In this document: positions 26,649-34,596 of the stretch, piece after piece
Numbering within the stretch: position 1 is the first letter of the stretch
Layout: each line of letters begins with the position of its first letter
NCBI RefSeq assembly: GCF_004794515.1
Contig: NZ_SSDF01000070.1
Span: 62,001 to 126,000 of the forward strand
Direction of reading: 5' to 3'
Length of the DNA stretch: 64,000 nucleotides
Source of the DNA: Microbacterium sp. A20
GTDB lineage: Bacteria > Actinomycetota > Actinomycetes > Actinomycetales > Microbacteriaceae
Notes under the pieces: generated by a model
Database searches by the model: none
What the model was told of the DNA's origin: nothing
The model's input: the letters and a program-made list of their open reading frames with translations, nothing else
Position numbers and translations under genes: made by a program

Positions 26649-27404
26649 ATGACCGCGCCCGTCGCCATCGTCACCGGAGGATCCGCCGGCATCGGCTGGG
26701 AGATCGGCCAGCGCCTCGCCGCCGACGGCTACACGGTCGTCGCCGCCGACCGCGTGCCCGGACTCACCGCGGGAGAGAACCCCGCCGGCATCCTGTGGCG
26801 CGAGCTCGACGTGACCGACCACGCCGGCGTCGACCGGGTTTTCGGCGAGATCGAGGCCGAGCTCGGACCCATCGAGGTGCTCGTCAACAACGCCGGCATC
26901 CAGCGCCATCGCGGCATCGAAGACCTCAGCTGGGACGAGTGGTCGGCCGTGGTCGACGTGAACCTGCACGGCGTCTTCTCGGCACTGCAGGCCGCCGGCA
27001 AGCGGATGCTGGAGCGCGGCGAGGGCCGCGTCGTGAACATCTCGTCGATCTCCTCGCGCGGTTCGTCGGGGCGCGCGCCGTACGCCACCACGAAGGCCGC
27101 GGTGATCGGCCTCACCTCGACCGCCGGTGCGGAGTGGGCCTCGCGCGGTGTGCGGGTCAATGCGGTCGCCCCCGGCTACGTCGACACGGGTGTCTTCCGG
27201 CAGGGCGTCGAGGCGGGCACCCTCAGCCTCGACACGATCCTGTCGCGCATCCCCGCGAAGCGCCTGGGTGAGGCGAGCGAGATCGCTGCGGCGGTCAGCT
27301 TCCTCGTCTCCGACCAGTCGCGCTACATGAACGGTCAGACCCTGTACGTCGACGGTGGTTTCATGGTCGACTACGGCGTGCCCCTGGCGAAGAAGCCCGA
27401 ATGA
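26649..27404 (+). CDS. SDR family oxidoreductase, sugar (acid) dehydrogenase-like
   Basis: This 251-residue classical SDR has TGGSAGIGWEIGQRL, VNNAGIQRH, NISSISSRGSS and YATTKAAVIGLT with the Y-x3-K pair, then the C-terminal YMNGQTLYVDGGFMVDYG. It is well placed to oxidise an aldose, or a 2-keto-3-deoxy acid at C4, with NAD(P). GAGGAG precedes the ATG at 26649. It overlaps the next gene by 4 nt, tying it to the dehydratase. Confidence 0.88.
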   Translation: MTAPVAIVTGGSAGIGWEIGQRLAADGYTVVAADRVPGLTAGENPAGILWRELDVTDHAGVDRVFGEIEAELGPIEVLVNNAGIQRHRGIEDLSWDEWSAVVDVNLHGVFSALQAAGKRMLERGEGRVVNISSISSRGSSGRAPYATTKAAVIGLTSTAGAEWASRGVRVNAVAPGYVDTGVFRQGVEAGTLSLDTILSRIPAKRLGEASEIAAAVSFLVSDQSRYMNGQTLYVDGGFMVDYGVPLAKKPE

Positions 27405-28477
27405 GCGCGATCGCCCGCATCGACACGGCCACGGCCGCGCTGCCCCTGCCCGCCCCGCTGCAGCTGGGCGCGATGACCGTGACCCGCCGCGAGTACAGCG
27501 CGGTGCGGGCGACGGCCGACGACGGCACGACCGGAGTGGCGTACTGCTTGTCGCGCGAGGCGCCGATGGCCGAGATCGTCGATCGGCTCGTCGCCGCGCA
27601 CGCAGTGAGTGCGGATGCCGACGACCCCGCGTCGACGTGGGAGCGGATGCTGCGCGGCAGTGCCATCGTGGGTCGGGTGGGGCTCGTGCGGCGGGCGATC
27701 GGGCTCGTCGACATCGCGCTGTGGGACATCGCGGCCCGGCGGGCGGACGTGCCGCTGTGGAAGATGCTCGGCACCGGAGACGCCCCGCGGGACTCGATCC
27801 TCGTCGCCGCGTATCCGTCGGCTTCCCGCACGCCGCGCGAGGTCGCCGACGAGGTGCTCGCGCAGGCAGACGGCTGGACGCACGTGAAGATCTCGCGCAT
27901 TCCGGATCCGGCATATATGCGTGAGCTGCTCGCTCTGCTGAACGCCGAGCTGCCCTCCGCGACCGGCCTGATCGTCGATGTCGGCTTCGGTTGGCCGGAT
28001 GCCGATGCCGCCCTGGCCGAGATCGCGCAGTGGGGCGACCCGCAGCTGGCCTGGCTCGAAGACCCGCTGCTCCCCGAAGACGCCGCGGGGGTCGCGCGCA
28101 TCCGTCGGGAGTCGGGACTTGCCGTCTCGGTCGGCGATGAGGTCACCGACCCTGCGGTGCTGAAGGCTCTGGTCGGGGTCGGTGGAGTGGAGGCGCTGCG
28201 GATCGACGTGGTCGCGATCGGTGGTGTGACCCCCGCGCGCGAGCTGATCGCCTGGGCGGCCGAGCGCAGCGTGCCGGTCTCGGGGCATGTCTATCCGGAA
28301 GTCACCGCTCACCTCGGCATCGGCGTCGAGACCTTCGCGCGGGGCGTCAACCCCTACGACCCGGCGCCGTCTTTCGTGCGCGGCGGACCGTCGTTCGAGG
28401 GGCGGATCCGGCCGACGGATGCCGTGGGCCTCGGGTTCGCGCTCGATCCGGGCGTGTTCCGGTTCCGGAAGGGCTGA
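27401..28477 (+). CDS. Enolase-superfamily (mandelate racemase-type) sugar-acid dehydratase
   Basis: This 358-residue protein has the mandelate racemase/muconate-lactonizing layout: a capping domain to about residue 125, then a barrel with WTHVKISR (the usual KxK is KIS, keeping only the first lysine), IVDVGFGW (metal D), WLEDPLLP (metal E), SVGDEV (metal D/E) and SGHVYPEV (a barrel histidine that could be the general base). Sugar-acid dehydratases of this group make 2-keto-3-deoxy acids. The missing second lysine of KxK limits which subgroup it belongs to. Confidence 0.85.
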   Translation: MSAIARIDTATAALPLPAPLQLGAMTVTRREYSAVRATADDGTTGVAYCLSREAPMAEIVDRLVAAHAVSADADDPASTWERMLRGSAIVGRVGLVRRAIGLVDIALWDIAARRADVPLWKMLGTGDAPRDSILVAAYPSASRTPREVADEVLAQADGWTHVKISRIPDPAYMRELLALLNAELPSATGLIVDVGFGWPDADAALAEIAQWGDPQLAWLEDPLLPEDAAGVARIRRESGLAVSVGDEVTDPAVLKALVGVGGVEALRIDVVAIGGVTPARELIAWAAERSVPVSGHVYPEVTAHLGIGVETFARGVNPYDPAPSFVRGGPSFEGRIRPTDAVGLGFALDPGVFRFRKG

Positions 28478-28498
28478 GGGCGGTCACGCCGCACGTTC

Positions 28499-28567
28499 TG
28501 AAGGAGAACTCGCGGAATGAAGGCTGTCCTGCGCTGTCGGCTCCTTCATTTCGAGAGTTCTCCTTCG
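28499..28567. repeat. Quartet element Q3 (TGAAGGAG core)
   Basis: TGAAGGAG at 28499 and TGAAGGCT at 28518 are followed by CTCCTTCA at 28541 and CTCCTTCG at 28560: spacings 19, 23 and 19 nt. Arms 28501-28523 and 28543-28565 form a long, nearly complete hairpin. It lies between the convergent dehydratase and zinc-ribbon genes. Confidence 0.85.
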
Positions 28568-28659
28568 CGACGGGGGCCGCGCGGCCGGGGAGAGCGACCT
28601 AGCGCCGCACGCTGCACGGAGCCGGACGCTGCTCGACGCCTGGCATACCTAGAACCACA

Positions 28660-29475
28660 TCACCGGAGATACGCGTCCACGAGGAGTGCGCCGCGGATCG
28701 CCCGCAGCTCGTCGAGAATCCGCGCGATACTCTTCCCGCTCACCGACGACAGCGCGAGGTCGTGCGGCCCGAGGGGCTCGAGCTTCCCGGTGCGGATGCG
28801 GATGACCTCCCACCCCGCGGCGCGGAGGGCGCGGTCTTTCCGCAGATCGGCATCCTGTCTCTTGCCGACGTGCTCCAGACCGTGACGGCCGACCGTGTCG
28901 TACTCGAGCGCTACCCGCAGCTCCGGGAACACGATGTCGGGCCAGATCTCGGTGTGGCGGAAGAACGGACGCGACACCTTCACCGCGTTCACGGCCGCGT
29001 CGAACTCGATCCGTGCCGCGAGCTCCGCGCGCAGGCGTCCTTCCGTCGCGGATGCCGGCCGCGGCGCGCACTCGCTCACGAACGCGGTGCCGGCGGGAAG
29101 GTCGGGAGTCTTGGTGCAGAGTGCGGGTGCGGGGCGACGGGGCTTGCGGGGAATGGCGCGTGCTTCGCCGAGCACGACCGGTTGCGGGCGGGCCAGCGCG
29201 GAACACTCCGGGCACCAGGCGGAGCGGCGCCGCACCTGCCCAGGGCGTTCGCGCTGCTCGGCCGGGGTGGCGGCGAACCGATGCCCGACCGGGCACTCCC
29301 AGCACAGGAGCACGTCCGCGGCGAGCGGGATCTGCGAGAGGGCGATGCCGTGGTTCAGCTCCGGGTGGTACTGGCGGATCAGCTCGGGGTACGCCGCCCA
29401 TCCGGCGCGGTAGGTGCCCACGTCATACGGAACGGCGCGACCGCGGGAGAACTGCCGTCGCGCCCACCACTGCAT
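28660..29475 (-). CDS. Zinc-ribbon protein with C-terminal nuclease-like fold
   Basis: This 271-residue protein begins MQWWARRQFSRG and has a treble-clef/zinc-ribbon part (CWECPVGHRF ... WCPEC) of the type found before endonuclease domains. The C-terminal half, with FPELRVALEYDTVGRHG, RKDRALRAAGWEVIRIRTG, has the E/D-x-D...K-like order of the VSR/DUF559 restriction-like fold, so DNA or RNA cleavage is plausible. I chose the ATG at 29475; the frame stays open up to a GTG at 29610, but that part has no similarity. It is divergent from dinB, 118 nt apart. Confidence 0.65.
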   Translation of the reverse strand: MQWWARRQFSRGRAVPYDVGTYRAGWAAYPELIRQYHPELNHGIALSQIPLAADVLLCWECPVGHRFAATPAEQRERPGQVRRRSAWCPECSALARPQPVVLGEARAIPRKPRRPAPALCTKTPDLPAGTAFVSECAPRPASATEGRLRAELAARIEFDAAVNAVKVSRPFFRHTEIWPDIVFPELRVALEYDTVGRHGLEHVGKRQDADLRKDRALRAAGWEVIRIRTGKLEPLGPHDLALSSVSGKSIARILDELRAIRGALLVDAYLR

Positions 29476-29593
29476 CACCGGTTCCGGCACGCGCCGACGA
29501 TATCCGCGAGCACCGACATCCCGCCGCCCCTGCTCGATTCCGACCCGGATGTCCCCGGTCCGTGCGACGATCCGCACGTCGACGGGAGAACGG

Positions 29594-30790
29594 ATGCGCG
29601 GGGAAGCCACGGTGCTGCACGCCGACCTCGATGCGTTCTACGCCTCGGTCGAGCAGCGTGATGCGCCCGAGCTGCGCGGTCGTCCCGTCATCGTGGGCGG
29701 CGGGGTCGTGCTGGCCGCGAGCTACGAGGCGAAGGCGCGCGGTGTCCGCACGGCGATGGGCGGCCGGCAGGCGCGCGAACTCTGCCCCGACGCCGTCGTC
29801 GTCCCTCCGCGCATGGACGCCTACTCCGCCGCGAGCAAAGACGTGTTCGCGATCTTCCGCGACACCACGCCGCTCGTCGAGGGCCTCTCGATCGACGAGG
29901 CGTTTCTCGAGGTCGGGGGTCTGCGACGCATCGCCGGTACGCCGGAGCAGATCGCGGCGCGGCTGCGCGAACGCGTGCGCGCGGAGGCCGGGCTGGCGAT
30001 CTCGGTCGGGGTCGCTCGCACGAAGTTCCTCGCCAAGGTCGCCAGCGCCGTGAGCAAACCCGACGGCCTGCTGGTCGTCGAGCCCGAGCGGGAGGAGGAG
30101 TTCCTGCTGCCGCTCCCGGTCGAACGGCTGTGGGGTGTGGGAGCCGTGACGGCCGAGAAGCTGCACCGCTACGGCATCCGCACCGTCGGCGAGCTCGCCG
30201 AGCTCGAAGCCGCGACAGCGGAGCGGATGCTGGGCAAGGCGACGGGCGCGCATGTGCACGCGCTCGCTCGGCTACGGGATCCGCGACCGGTCGACGCCAC
30301 TCGGCGGCGGGGATCCATCGGCTCGCAGCGTGCGCTCGGGAGACGCCCGCGATCTGCCGAGGAGCTCGACCTCATCCTCACGCAGATCGTCGACCGGCTC
30401 GCTCGGCGGCTCCGCGACGGCGACCGCGTCTGCCGCACCGTCGTGCTGCGCCTGCGCTTCGGCGACTTCACGAAAGCCACCCGTTCTCGCTCGCTGCGCG
30501 CTCCCACCGACCGCACCGCCATCGTGCTCACCGTTGCCCGTGCCCTGCTCGCCGCGGCTCAGGCCGACATCACCGCGCGCGGCATCACTCTGATCGGCAT
30601 CTCGCTGTCGCAGCTCGACCGCGCAGGAGACGTGCAGCCCGAGCTGCCGATCGACTGGGGTGATGAGGCGCGCCTCGACTCCGTGCTCGACACGCTGCGT
30701 GACCGCTACGGGTCGACTTCGGTCTCGCGGGCGGCGCAGCTGGGTCGCGACCCGGGGTGGTCGTCGCCGATCCTGCCCGAGCACGAGTGA
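29594..30790 (+). CDS. dinB: DNA polymerase IV (Y family)
   Basis: This 398-residue translesion polymerase shows the Y-family order: HADLDAFYASVEQRD (metal aspartate, palm), YEAKARGVRTAMG (fingers), GLSIDEAFLEV (catalytic DE), then SVGVARTKFLAKVASAVSKP and the little-finger domain with LRFGDFTKATRSRSL. It has no C-terminal beta-clamp peptide that I can point to with certainty. GGGAG precedes the ATG at 29594. It copies past damaged bases at low fidelity. Its neighbours do not belong to a typical SOS mutasome. Confidence 0.93.
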   Translation: MRGEATVLHADLDAFYASVEQRDAPELRGRPVIVGGGVVLAASYEAKARGVRTAMGGRQARELCPDAVVVPPRMDAYSAASKDVFAIFRDTTPLVEGLSIDEAFLEVGGLRRIAGTPEQIAARLRERVRAEAGLAISVGVARTKFLAKVASAVSKPDGLLVVEPEREEEFLLPLPVERLWGVGAVTAEKLHRYGIRTVGELAELEAATAERMLGKATGAHVHALARLRDPRPVDATRRRGSIGSQRALGRRPRSAEELDLILTQIVDRLARRLRDGDRVCRTVVLRLRFGDFTKATRSRSLRAPTDRTAIVLTVARALLAAAQADITARGITLIGISLSQLDRAGDVQPELPIDWGDEARLDSVLDTLRDRYGSTSVSRAAQLGRDPGWSSPILPEHE

Positions 30791-30804
30791 GCCGCGCCGG
30801 GCCT

Positions 30805-30888
30805 CGCACGTTCGGCCGCTGCGACCGCGCGTTCGGCAGCTGTGCCCGCGCGTTCGGTCGCTGTGACCGCACGTTCGGCCGCTGTGAC
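30805..30888. repeat. 21-bp tandem repeat, four copies
   Basis: Four units of the form CGCACGTTCGGCCGCTGYGAC with 1-3 changes each. A fifth half-unit, CGCGCGTTCTG at 30889, fuses into TGAAGGAG of Q4. A single half-unit CGCACGTTCTG also precedes Q3 at 28490. Confidence 0.85.
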
Positions 30889-30897
30889 CGCGCGTTC

Positions 30898-31020
30898 TGA
30901 AGGAGATCACACGATATGAAGGAGTCTTTTCGCGGATGGCTCCTTCATTTCGCGAGATCTCCTTCATTTCGTGAGATCTCCTTCATGTCGGGAGGGCTCC
31001 TAGCGGCGAGATCTCTTTCA
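30898..31020. repeat. Quartet element Q4, extended (TGAAGGAG core)
   Basis: TGAAGGAG at 30898 and 30917 is followed by CTCCTTCA at 30940, 30959 and 30978, then CTCCTAGC at 30997 and CTCTTTCA at 31013. The first spacings are 19, 23, 19, 19 and 19 nt. It has the same core and geometry as Q3, with extra inverted copies. Confidence 0.85.
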
Positions 31021-31178
31021 TGTCGGAGGTCATGTAGCCGGGAGGGCTCCTAGCCGCGAGATCTCCTTCAGGTAAGGAGGGCGCCTTCTCGCTGGGAGGG
31101 CTCCTTCGCGTCGGGACGGCTCTATCGCCCACCGCTCGGACGTCTACCGCCGAATGTGACGCCGCGTCCTGCGCAGCA

Positions 31179-31553
31179 TCAGGCCTTGAGCATCGAGGCG
31201 CGGGAGATCAGCCCGTCGACCACGTCGAAGGTCGCGATGGTCTCGGTGGCGACGCCCCCGTTGATGACCTGCTCCTGCGCGACGACCCACCGGGCACCGA
31301 ACAGCACGCTCGTCTCGATCACGCACGACAGCTCGGGGTTCTGCAGCCGCGGCTCGTAGAACGCGCGGATCGCGGCCGACCCCACCACGGGCTCGGGAGC
31401 GACGCCGGTGATCACAGCATCCGCGGCATAGGTGGCCACGAAGGCGTCGAGGTCGTGCGCGTTGAACGCGTCGAGCTGCGCCTGCACGGTGTCCAGGGCA
31501 GAGCGGGAGGCGGCAGAGCGGGAGGTGGCAGAGCGGGAGATGAGGTCAGTCAA
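31179..31553 (-). CDS. NTF2-like/SnoaL-like domain protein
   Basis: This 124-residue protein has the NTF2-like cone fold pattern: LDAFNAHDLDAFVATYAADAVI near the N terminus, then VGSAAIRAFYEPRL and strands ending IATFDVVDGLISRASML. Such proteins are small-molecule isomerases, ligand binders or domains of unknown use. Residues 5-18 (SRSATSRSAASRSA) arise from a 15-bp triplication in the DNA at 31498-31542. It overlaps the SDR gene upstream by 8 nt and is likely in the GntR regulon with it. Confidence 0.8.
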   Translation of the reverse strand: MTDLISRSATSRSAASRSALDTVQAQLDAFNAHDLDAFVATYAADAVITGVAPEPVVGSAAIRAFYEPRLQNPELSCVIETSVLFGARWVVAQEQVINGGVATETIATFDVVDGLISRASMLKA

Positions 31554-32295
31554 TGCGAACGCCTCCGTTGACGTCGTAGGTGGCTCCGGTGATGAAGCGA
31601 GCGCGCTCCGATGCGAGGGAGGAGATGATCCAGGCGACGTCTTCCGGCTGCCCGAACGCCCCGAGCGGGATGCCGGCTTCGAGCTTCTCGCGGCCCGCGC
31701 CCTGCAACTGGTCGGTGATCGCGCTCTTGACCGGGCCGGGGGTGACGGCGTTCACGCGGATGCCCTCGGATGCGAGGTGCCGGGCGAAGCTGCGCGTGAT
31801 GGCGAGCATCGCTCCCTTGCTCGCGGCATAGTGGATGCCGGTCTGCAGCGCGCCGACCTGCCCGGCGATCGAGGCGATGTTGATCACGGAGCGATCTCCC
31901 TCGGCGGACCGTAGCAGCGGGAGGGCGCCGCGGGTCAGGAAGAACGTGCCGCGGGCGTTGGTCTCGAGGACCATGTCCCACTCGTCGAAGTCGATGTCGT
32001 CATAGGGGGTGTACGGGCAGACGCCGCCGTTGTTGACGAGCACGTGCAGCGAGCCCCAGGCGGCCGTGATCTCGTCGACCAGCGCGTCGATCGACTCGCG
32101 TTCGCGCAGGTCGAGGCGCGAGACGTGCACCTCGGGCGATCCGGCAGCGCGGCATTCCTCGGCGACACGGAGGGCTTCGGCCTCCCGCCCCGCATACGTG
32201 ATCCAGAGGGCGGTGCCTTCCCGGGCGAGGTCGAGGGCGGCGGCGGTTCCGATGCCGGAACTGGCCCCCGTGATCAGAGCGCGGCGCGTAGTCAT
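31546..32295 (-). CDS. SDR family oxidoreductase, KDG/KDR dehydrogenase-like
   Basis: This 249-residue classical SDR has TGASSGIGTAAALDLA, VLVNNGGVCP, NIASIAGQVG and YAASKGAMLAIT (Y-x3-K), ending FITGATYDVNGGVRID. I chose the ATG at 32295, where the family N terminus begins. No Shine-Dalgarno is present; the operator/-10-like TATAGC ends 9 nt before the ATG, which suggests a leaderless message. It is one of two classical SDRs in the block, one of which should oxidise the sugar and the other the 2-keto-3-deoxy acid. Confidence 0.85.
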   Translation of the reverse strand: MTTRRALITGASSGIGTAAALDLAREGTALWITYAGREAEALRVAEECRAAGSPEVHVSRLDLRERESIDALVDEITAAWGSLHVLVNNGGVCPYTPYDDIDFDEWDMVLETNARGTFFLTRGALPLLRSAEGDRSVINIASIAGQVGALQTGIHYAASKGAMLAITRSFARHLASEGIRVNAVTPGPVKSAITDQLQGAGREKLEAGIPLGAFGQPEDVAWIISSLASERARFITGATYDVNGGVRID

Positions 32296-32303
32296 GCGTC
32301 CGA

Positions 32304-32313
32304 TGCTATAGCA
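32304..32313 (-). promoter_or_regulatory. GntR operator copy 4 (upstream of SDR)
   Basis: TGCTATAGCA sits 8 nt before the SDR start codon on the minus strand. At this distance it would overlap the promoter -10 region or the translation start. Confidence 0.7.
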
Positions 32314-32508
32314 AAATGCGGGTGCGGCGCCGAGGCCAAAAAAGGGAGACGATCGAGGGCGGCTACGGCGCGCCGAGCCTCGACACGCGGATGCCGCATC
32401 GGTTCGTCTGGGTTTTCGCCCCGCTGGCCTCGACCCGAGCGACCCCCACAGCCTCACCCCACTGCCTCACCCCACGGCGCCCGCTCGCCGCAGCGCCGTG
32501 CAGACATT

Positions 32509-32527
32509 TGCTAGATGCTATAGCATC
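32509..32527 (+). promoter_or_regulatory. GntR operator copy 5 (upstream of hydroxyacid dehydrogenase)
   Basis: GATGCTATAGCATC (32514-32527) is a perfect 14-bp palindrome ending 6 nt before the ATG at 32534. With the three bases before it the stretch 32509-32525 repeats the 17-mer at 21583-21599. Confidence 0.8.
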
Positions 32528-32533
32528 GCTGTC

Positions 32534-33508
32534 ATGACTGAGCCCTTCATCCTCGTCAGCGACTGCGACCTGCCAGGAATCGTCATCGAAGACACTCTCC
32601 GGCAGGCGGGGCTGCGTGCCGAGCGCGCGGCCTCCGGCAGCCTCGAAGACATCGCCGCAGCCGGTTCCGACGCCGAGGGGCTCGTCGTGCAGTGGGCGCA
32701 GATCACCGGCGACGTGATGGACCGGATGCCGAACCTGCGCATCATCAGCCGCGTCGGCATCGGCTACGACATGGTCGACGTCGAGGCCGCCACTGCGCGC
32801 GGCATCGCGGTCGCGAACACCCCCGGCTATTGCATCGAAGAGGTCGCCGCGCACACGATCGCGATGATCATGACGCAGGCCCGCGGCCTCCCCGCCTACG
32901 ACCGCGCCGTGCGCGCCGGCACCTGGAAGGCCGTCGACGCCCGCCCGCTCGCCGTGCGCCCCTCGGCCACCACCGTCTCGGTGCTCGGCTTCGGTCGCAT
33001 CGGATCGATGGTCGCCCGCGGCTGCCGTGCGCTGGGCTTCCGGGTGCTCGTCGCCGACCCGTACGCCCCCGCCGACGCCGTGCGCGAGGCCGGTTGCGAG
33101 CTCGTCGAGATCCCGGATGCCGTGGCTCGGGCCGACATCCTCACCCTGCACGTGCCGCTGACCGACGAGACACGGCACCTGATCGATGCCGCAGCCATCG
33201 CGACCATGAAGCCGGGGGCCGTCGTCGTCAACACCTGCCGCGGTCCGCTCATCGACGAGGAGGCGCTCGCGGCCTCACTCCGCGCCGGGCACCTCGGCGC
33301 CGCCGCCCTCGACGTGTTCGCGGGCGAACCCCTCGCCGCCGACTCCCCGCTCCGCGACCTCGAGCAGGTGCTGCTGACCCCGCACGCCGCCTGGTTCTCT
33401 CCCGAGGCGTTGGCGGATCTGCCCGTGCACGCGGCCGAGAACATCATCCGGTACCTCGCCGGCGAGTCCGTGCCGATCGTCAACCCGACCTACGCCCCCG
33501 CGCGCTGA
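32534..33508 (+). CDS. D-2-hydroxyacid dehydrogenase (phosphoglycerate dehydrogenase-like)
   Basis: This 324-residue enzyme has the NAD loop VLGFGRIGSMVARG at about residues 150-163 and all three catalytic residues: arginine in NTCRGPLIDEEAL, glutamate in DVFAGEPL and histidine in TPHAAWF. SRVGIGYDMVD matches the substrate loop. No ACT domain follows, so it is unlikely to be the serine-pathway SerA. The ATG at 32534 has no Shine-Dalgarno, and the operator ends 6 nt upstream. It could reduce glyoxylate or hydroxypyruvate-like products of the pathway. Confidence 0.88.
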   Translation: MTEPFILVSDCDLPGIVIEDTLRQAGLRAERAASGSLEDIAAAGSDAEGLVVQWAQITGDVMDRMPNLRIISRVGIGYDMVDVEAATARGIAVANTPGYCIEEVAAHTIAMIMTQARGLPAYDRAVRAGTWKAVDARPLAVRPSATTVSVLGFGRIGSMVARGCRALGFRVLVADPYAPADAVREAGCELVEIPDAVARADILTLHVPLTDETRHLIDAAAIATMKPGAVVVNTCRGPLIDEEALAASLRAGHLGAAALDVFAGEPLAADSPLRDLEQVLLTPHAAWFSPEALADLPVHAAENIIRYLAGESVPIVNPTYAPAR

Positions 33509-33521
33509 CCGAAGGATCATC

Positions 33522-34376
33522 ATGGAACTGCTGCGACTCGGCGCCTCCGGCCAGGAACGCCCGTACGTCCGCGAGGCCGGTGTCGTCTACGACCTCGCAC
33601 CCCTCACCGCCGAGATCGACGGAGCCTTCCTCGCGTCCGACGGCATCGCGCGCGTCCGCGCGGCACTGAGCCGCAGCGAGCTGCCCACGGCGGAGGTCGA
33701 GGGGCTGCGCATCGGCGCCCCGGTCGCTCGTCCGACCGCGGTGGTCTGCATCGGCCAGAATTACGCCGCGCACGCAGCCGAGTCGGGGTCGCTGCCGCCC
33801 GAGCATCCGGTGATCTTCTTCAAGCATCCGAACACCGTCGTCGGCCCGAACGACGTCGTGCTGCTGCCGCCGGGCGCCGAGAAGGTCGACTGGGAGGTCG
33901 AGCTGGCGATCGTGATCGGCAAGACGGCTCGGTACCTGTCGTCGCCGGATGCCGCGCGCGAGGTGATCGCCGGGTACACGATCTCGAACGACGTGTCAGA
34001 GCGGGCCTACCAGCTCGATGTCTCGGGCGGCCAGTGGTCGAAGGGCAAGTGCTCCGAGACCTTCAACCCGCTCGGTCCCGTGCTCGTGCCCGCCGACGAG
34101 GTCGACCCGCAGGCGCTGCGGCTGCGCTCGTTCGTGAACGGCGAGCCGCGTCAGGACTCGTCGACCGCCGACATGATCTTCCCGGTGCTGCAGATCGTGC
34201 ACGAGCTGAGCCAGTACCTCGTGCTCGAACCCGGTGACGTGATCAACACCGGCACCCCGCAGGGCGTCGCGCTCTCCGGCCGCTTCCCGTACCTGCAGGA
34301 CGGCGACGAGATGACGATCGAGATCGAGGGTCTCGGCCGCCAGCACCAGCGCACCGAGCGGGTGCACCTGGGCTGA
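33522..34376 (+). CDS. FAH family hydrolase, 2,4-diketo-3-deoxy acid hydrolase-like
   Basis: This 284-residue protein has the fumarylacetoacetate hydrolase fold: VCIGQNYAAHAAESG (the catalytic H/E loop), IFFKHPNTVVGP, VDWEVELAIVIGK (metal glutamates) and NDVSERAYQLD (metal aspartate), then INTGTPQGVALS. FAH enzymes beside SDR, lactonase and enolase-type dehydratase genes cleave 2,4-diketo-3-deoxy sugar acids to pyruvate plus lactate or glycolate; that role is inferred from the company it keeps. It follows the dehydrogenase by 13 nt. Confidence 0.88.
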   Translation: MELLRLGASGQERPYVREAGVVYDLAPLTAEIDGAFLASDGIARVRAALSRSELPTAEVEGLRIGAPVARPTAVVCIGQNYAAHAAESGSLPPEHPVIFFKHPNTVVGPNDVVLLPPGAEKVDWEVELAIVIGKTARYLSSPDAAREVIAGYTISNDVSERAYQLDVSGGQWSKGKCSETFNPLGPVLVPADEVDPQALRLRSFVNGEPRQDSSTADMIFPVLQIVHELSQYLVLEPGDVINTGTPQGVALSGRFPYLQDGDEMTIEIEGLGRQHQRTERVHLG

Positions 34377-34401
34377 GCCTGCGCCACCCGGCGGCCTGTG
34401 T

Positions 34402-34441
34402 CCGAGGCACGGTTCCTTTTGCTGAGTGCACCGTGCCTCGG
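34402..34441. terminator. 12-bp hairpin between convergent genes
   Basis: CCGAGGCACGGT (34402-34413) and ACCGTGCCTCGG (34430-34441) form perfect 12-bp arms with a 16-nt loop that contains TTCCTTTT and TGAGTGCA. It follows the FAH gene by 25 nt and may serve both convergent transcripts. Confidence 0.65.
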
Positions 34442-34487
34442 GCAGAGGTCGTCGGGGGTCCGTCGGTGTCGCGGAGGGATGTCCCGG

Positions 34488-34554
34488 ATCAGGCGATCCG
34501 GCGAAATCAGGCGGATTCGCTGCGAAGGAGCCTGTTTTCGTGGACTCGCCTGAT
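34488..34554. repeat. Quartet element Q5 (ATCAGGCG core)
   Basis: ATCAGGCG at 34488 and 34506, a degraded AGCCTGTT at 34529 and CGCCTGAT at 34547. Spacings are 18, 23 and 18 nt. It lies between the convergent FAH and SMP-30 genes. Confidence 0.7.
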
Positions 34555-34596
34555 TCGGCGGGGCCGAAAGGGCGCGCAGTCCGCGGCGCGCCCGTC

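Larger units (their letters stand above)
30791..31178. other. Repeat-filled intergenic region after dinB
   Basis: No gene is seen. It holds a 21-bp tandem repeat (30805-30888) that runs directly into element Q4 (30898-31020), then further degraded TCC(T)TT/GGAGGG copies to about 31105. It is the intergenic region between the convergent dinB and NTF2-like genes. Confidence 0.8.

Noticed and set aside
30805..31020. CRISPR array or insertion sequence end
   Set aside because: The repeats are tandem, spacers are absent, and no transposase gene or terminal inverted repeat with target duplication was seen.
32534..33508. serA of serine biosynthesis
   Set aside because: It lacks an ACT or regulatory domain and lies in a GntR-controlled catabolic block.
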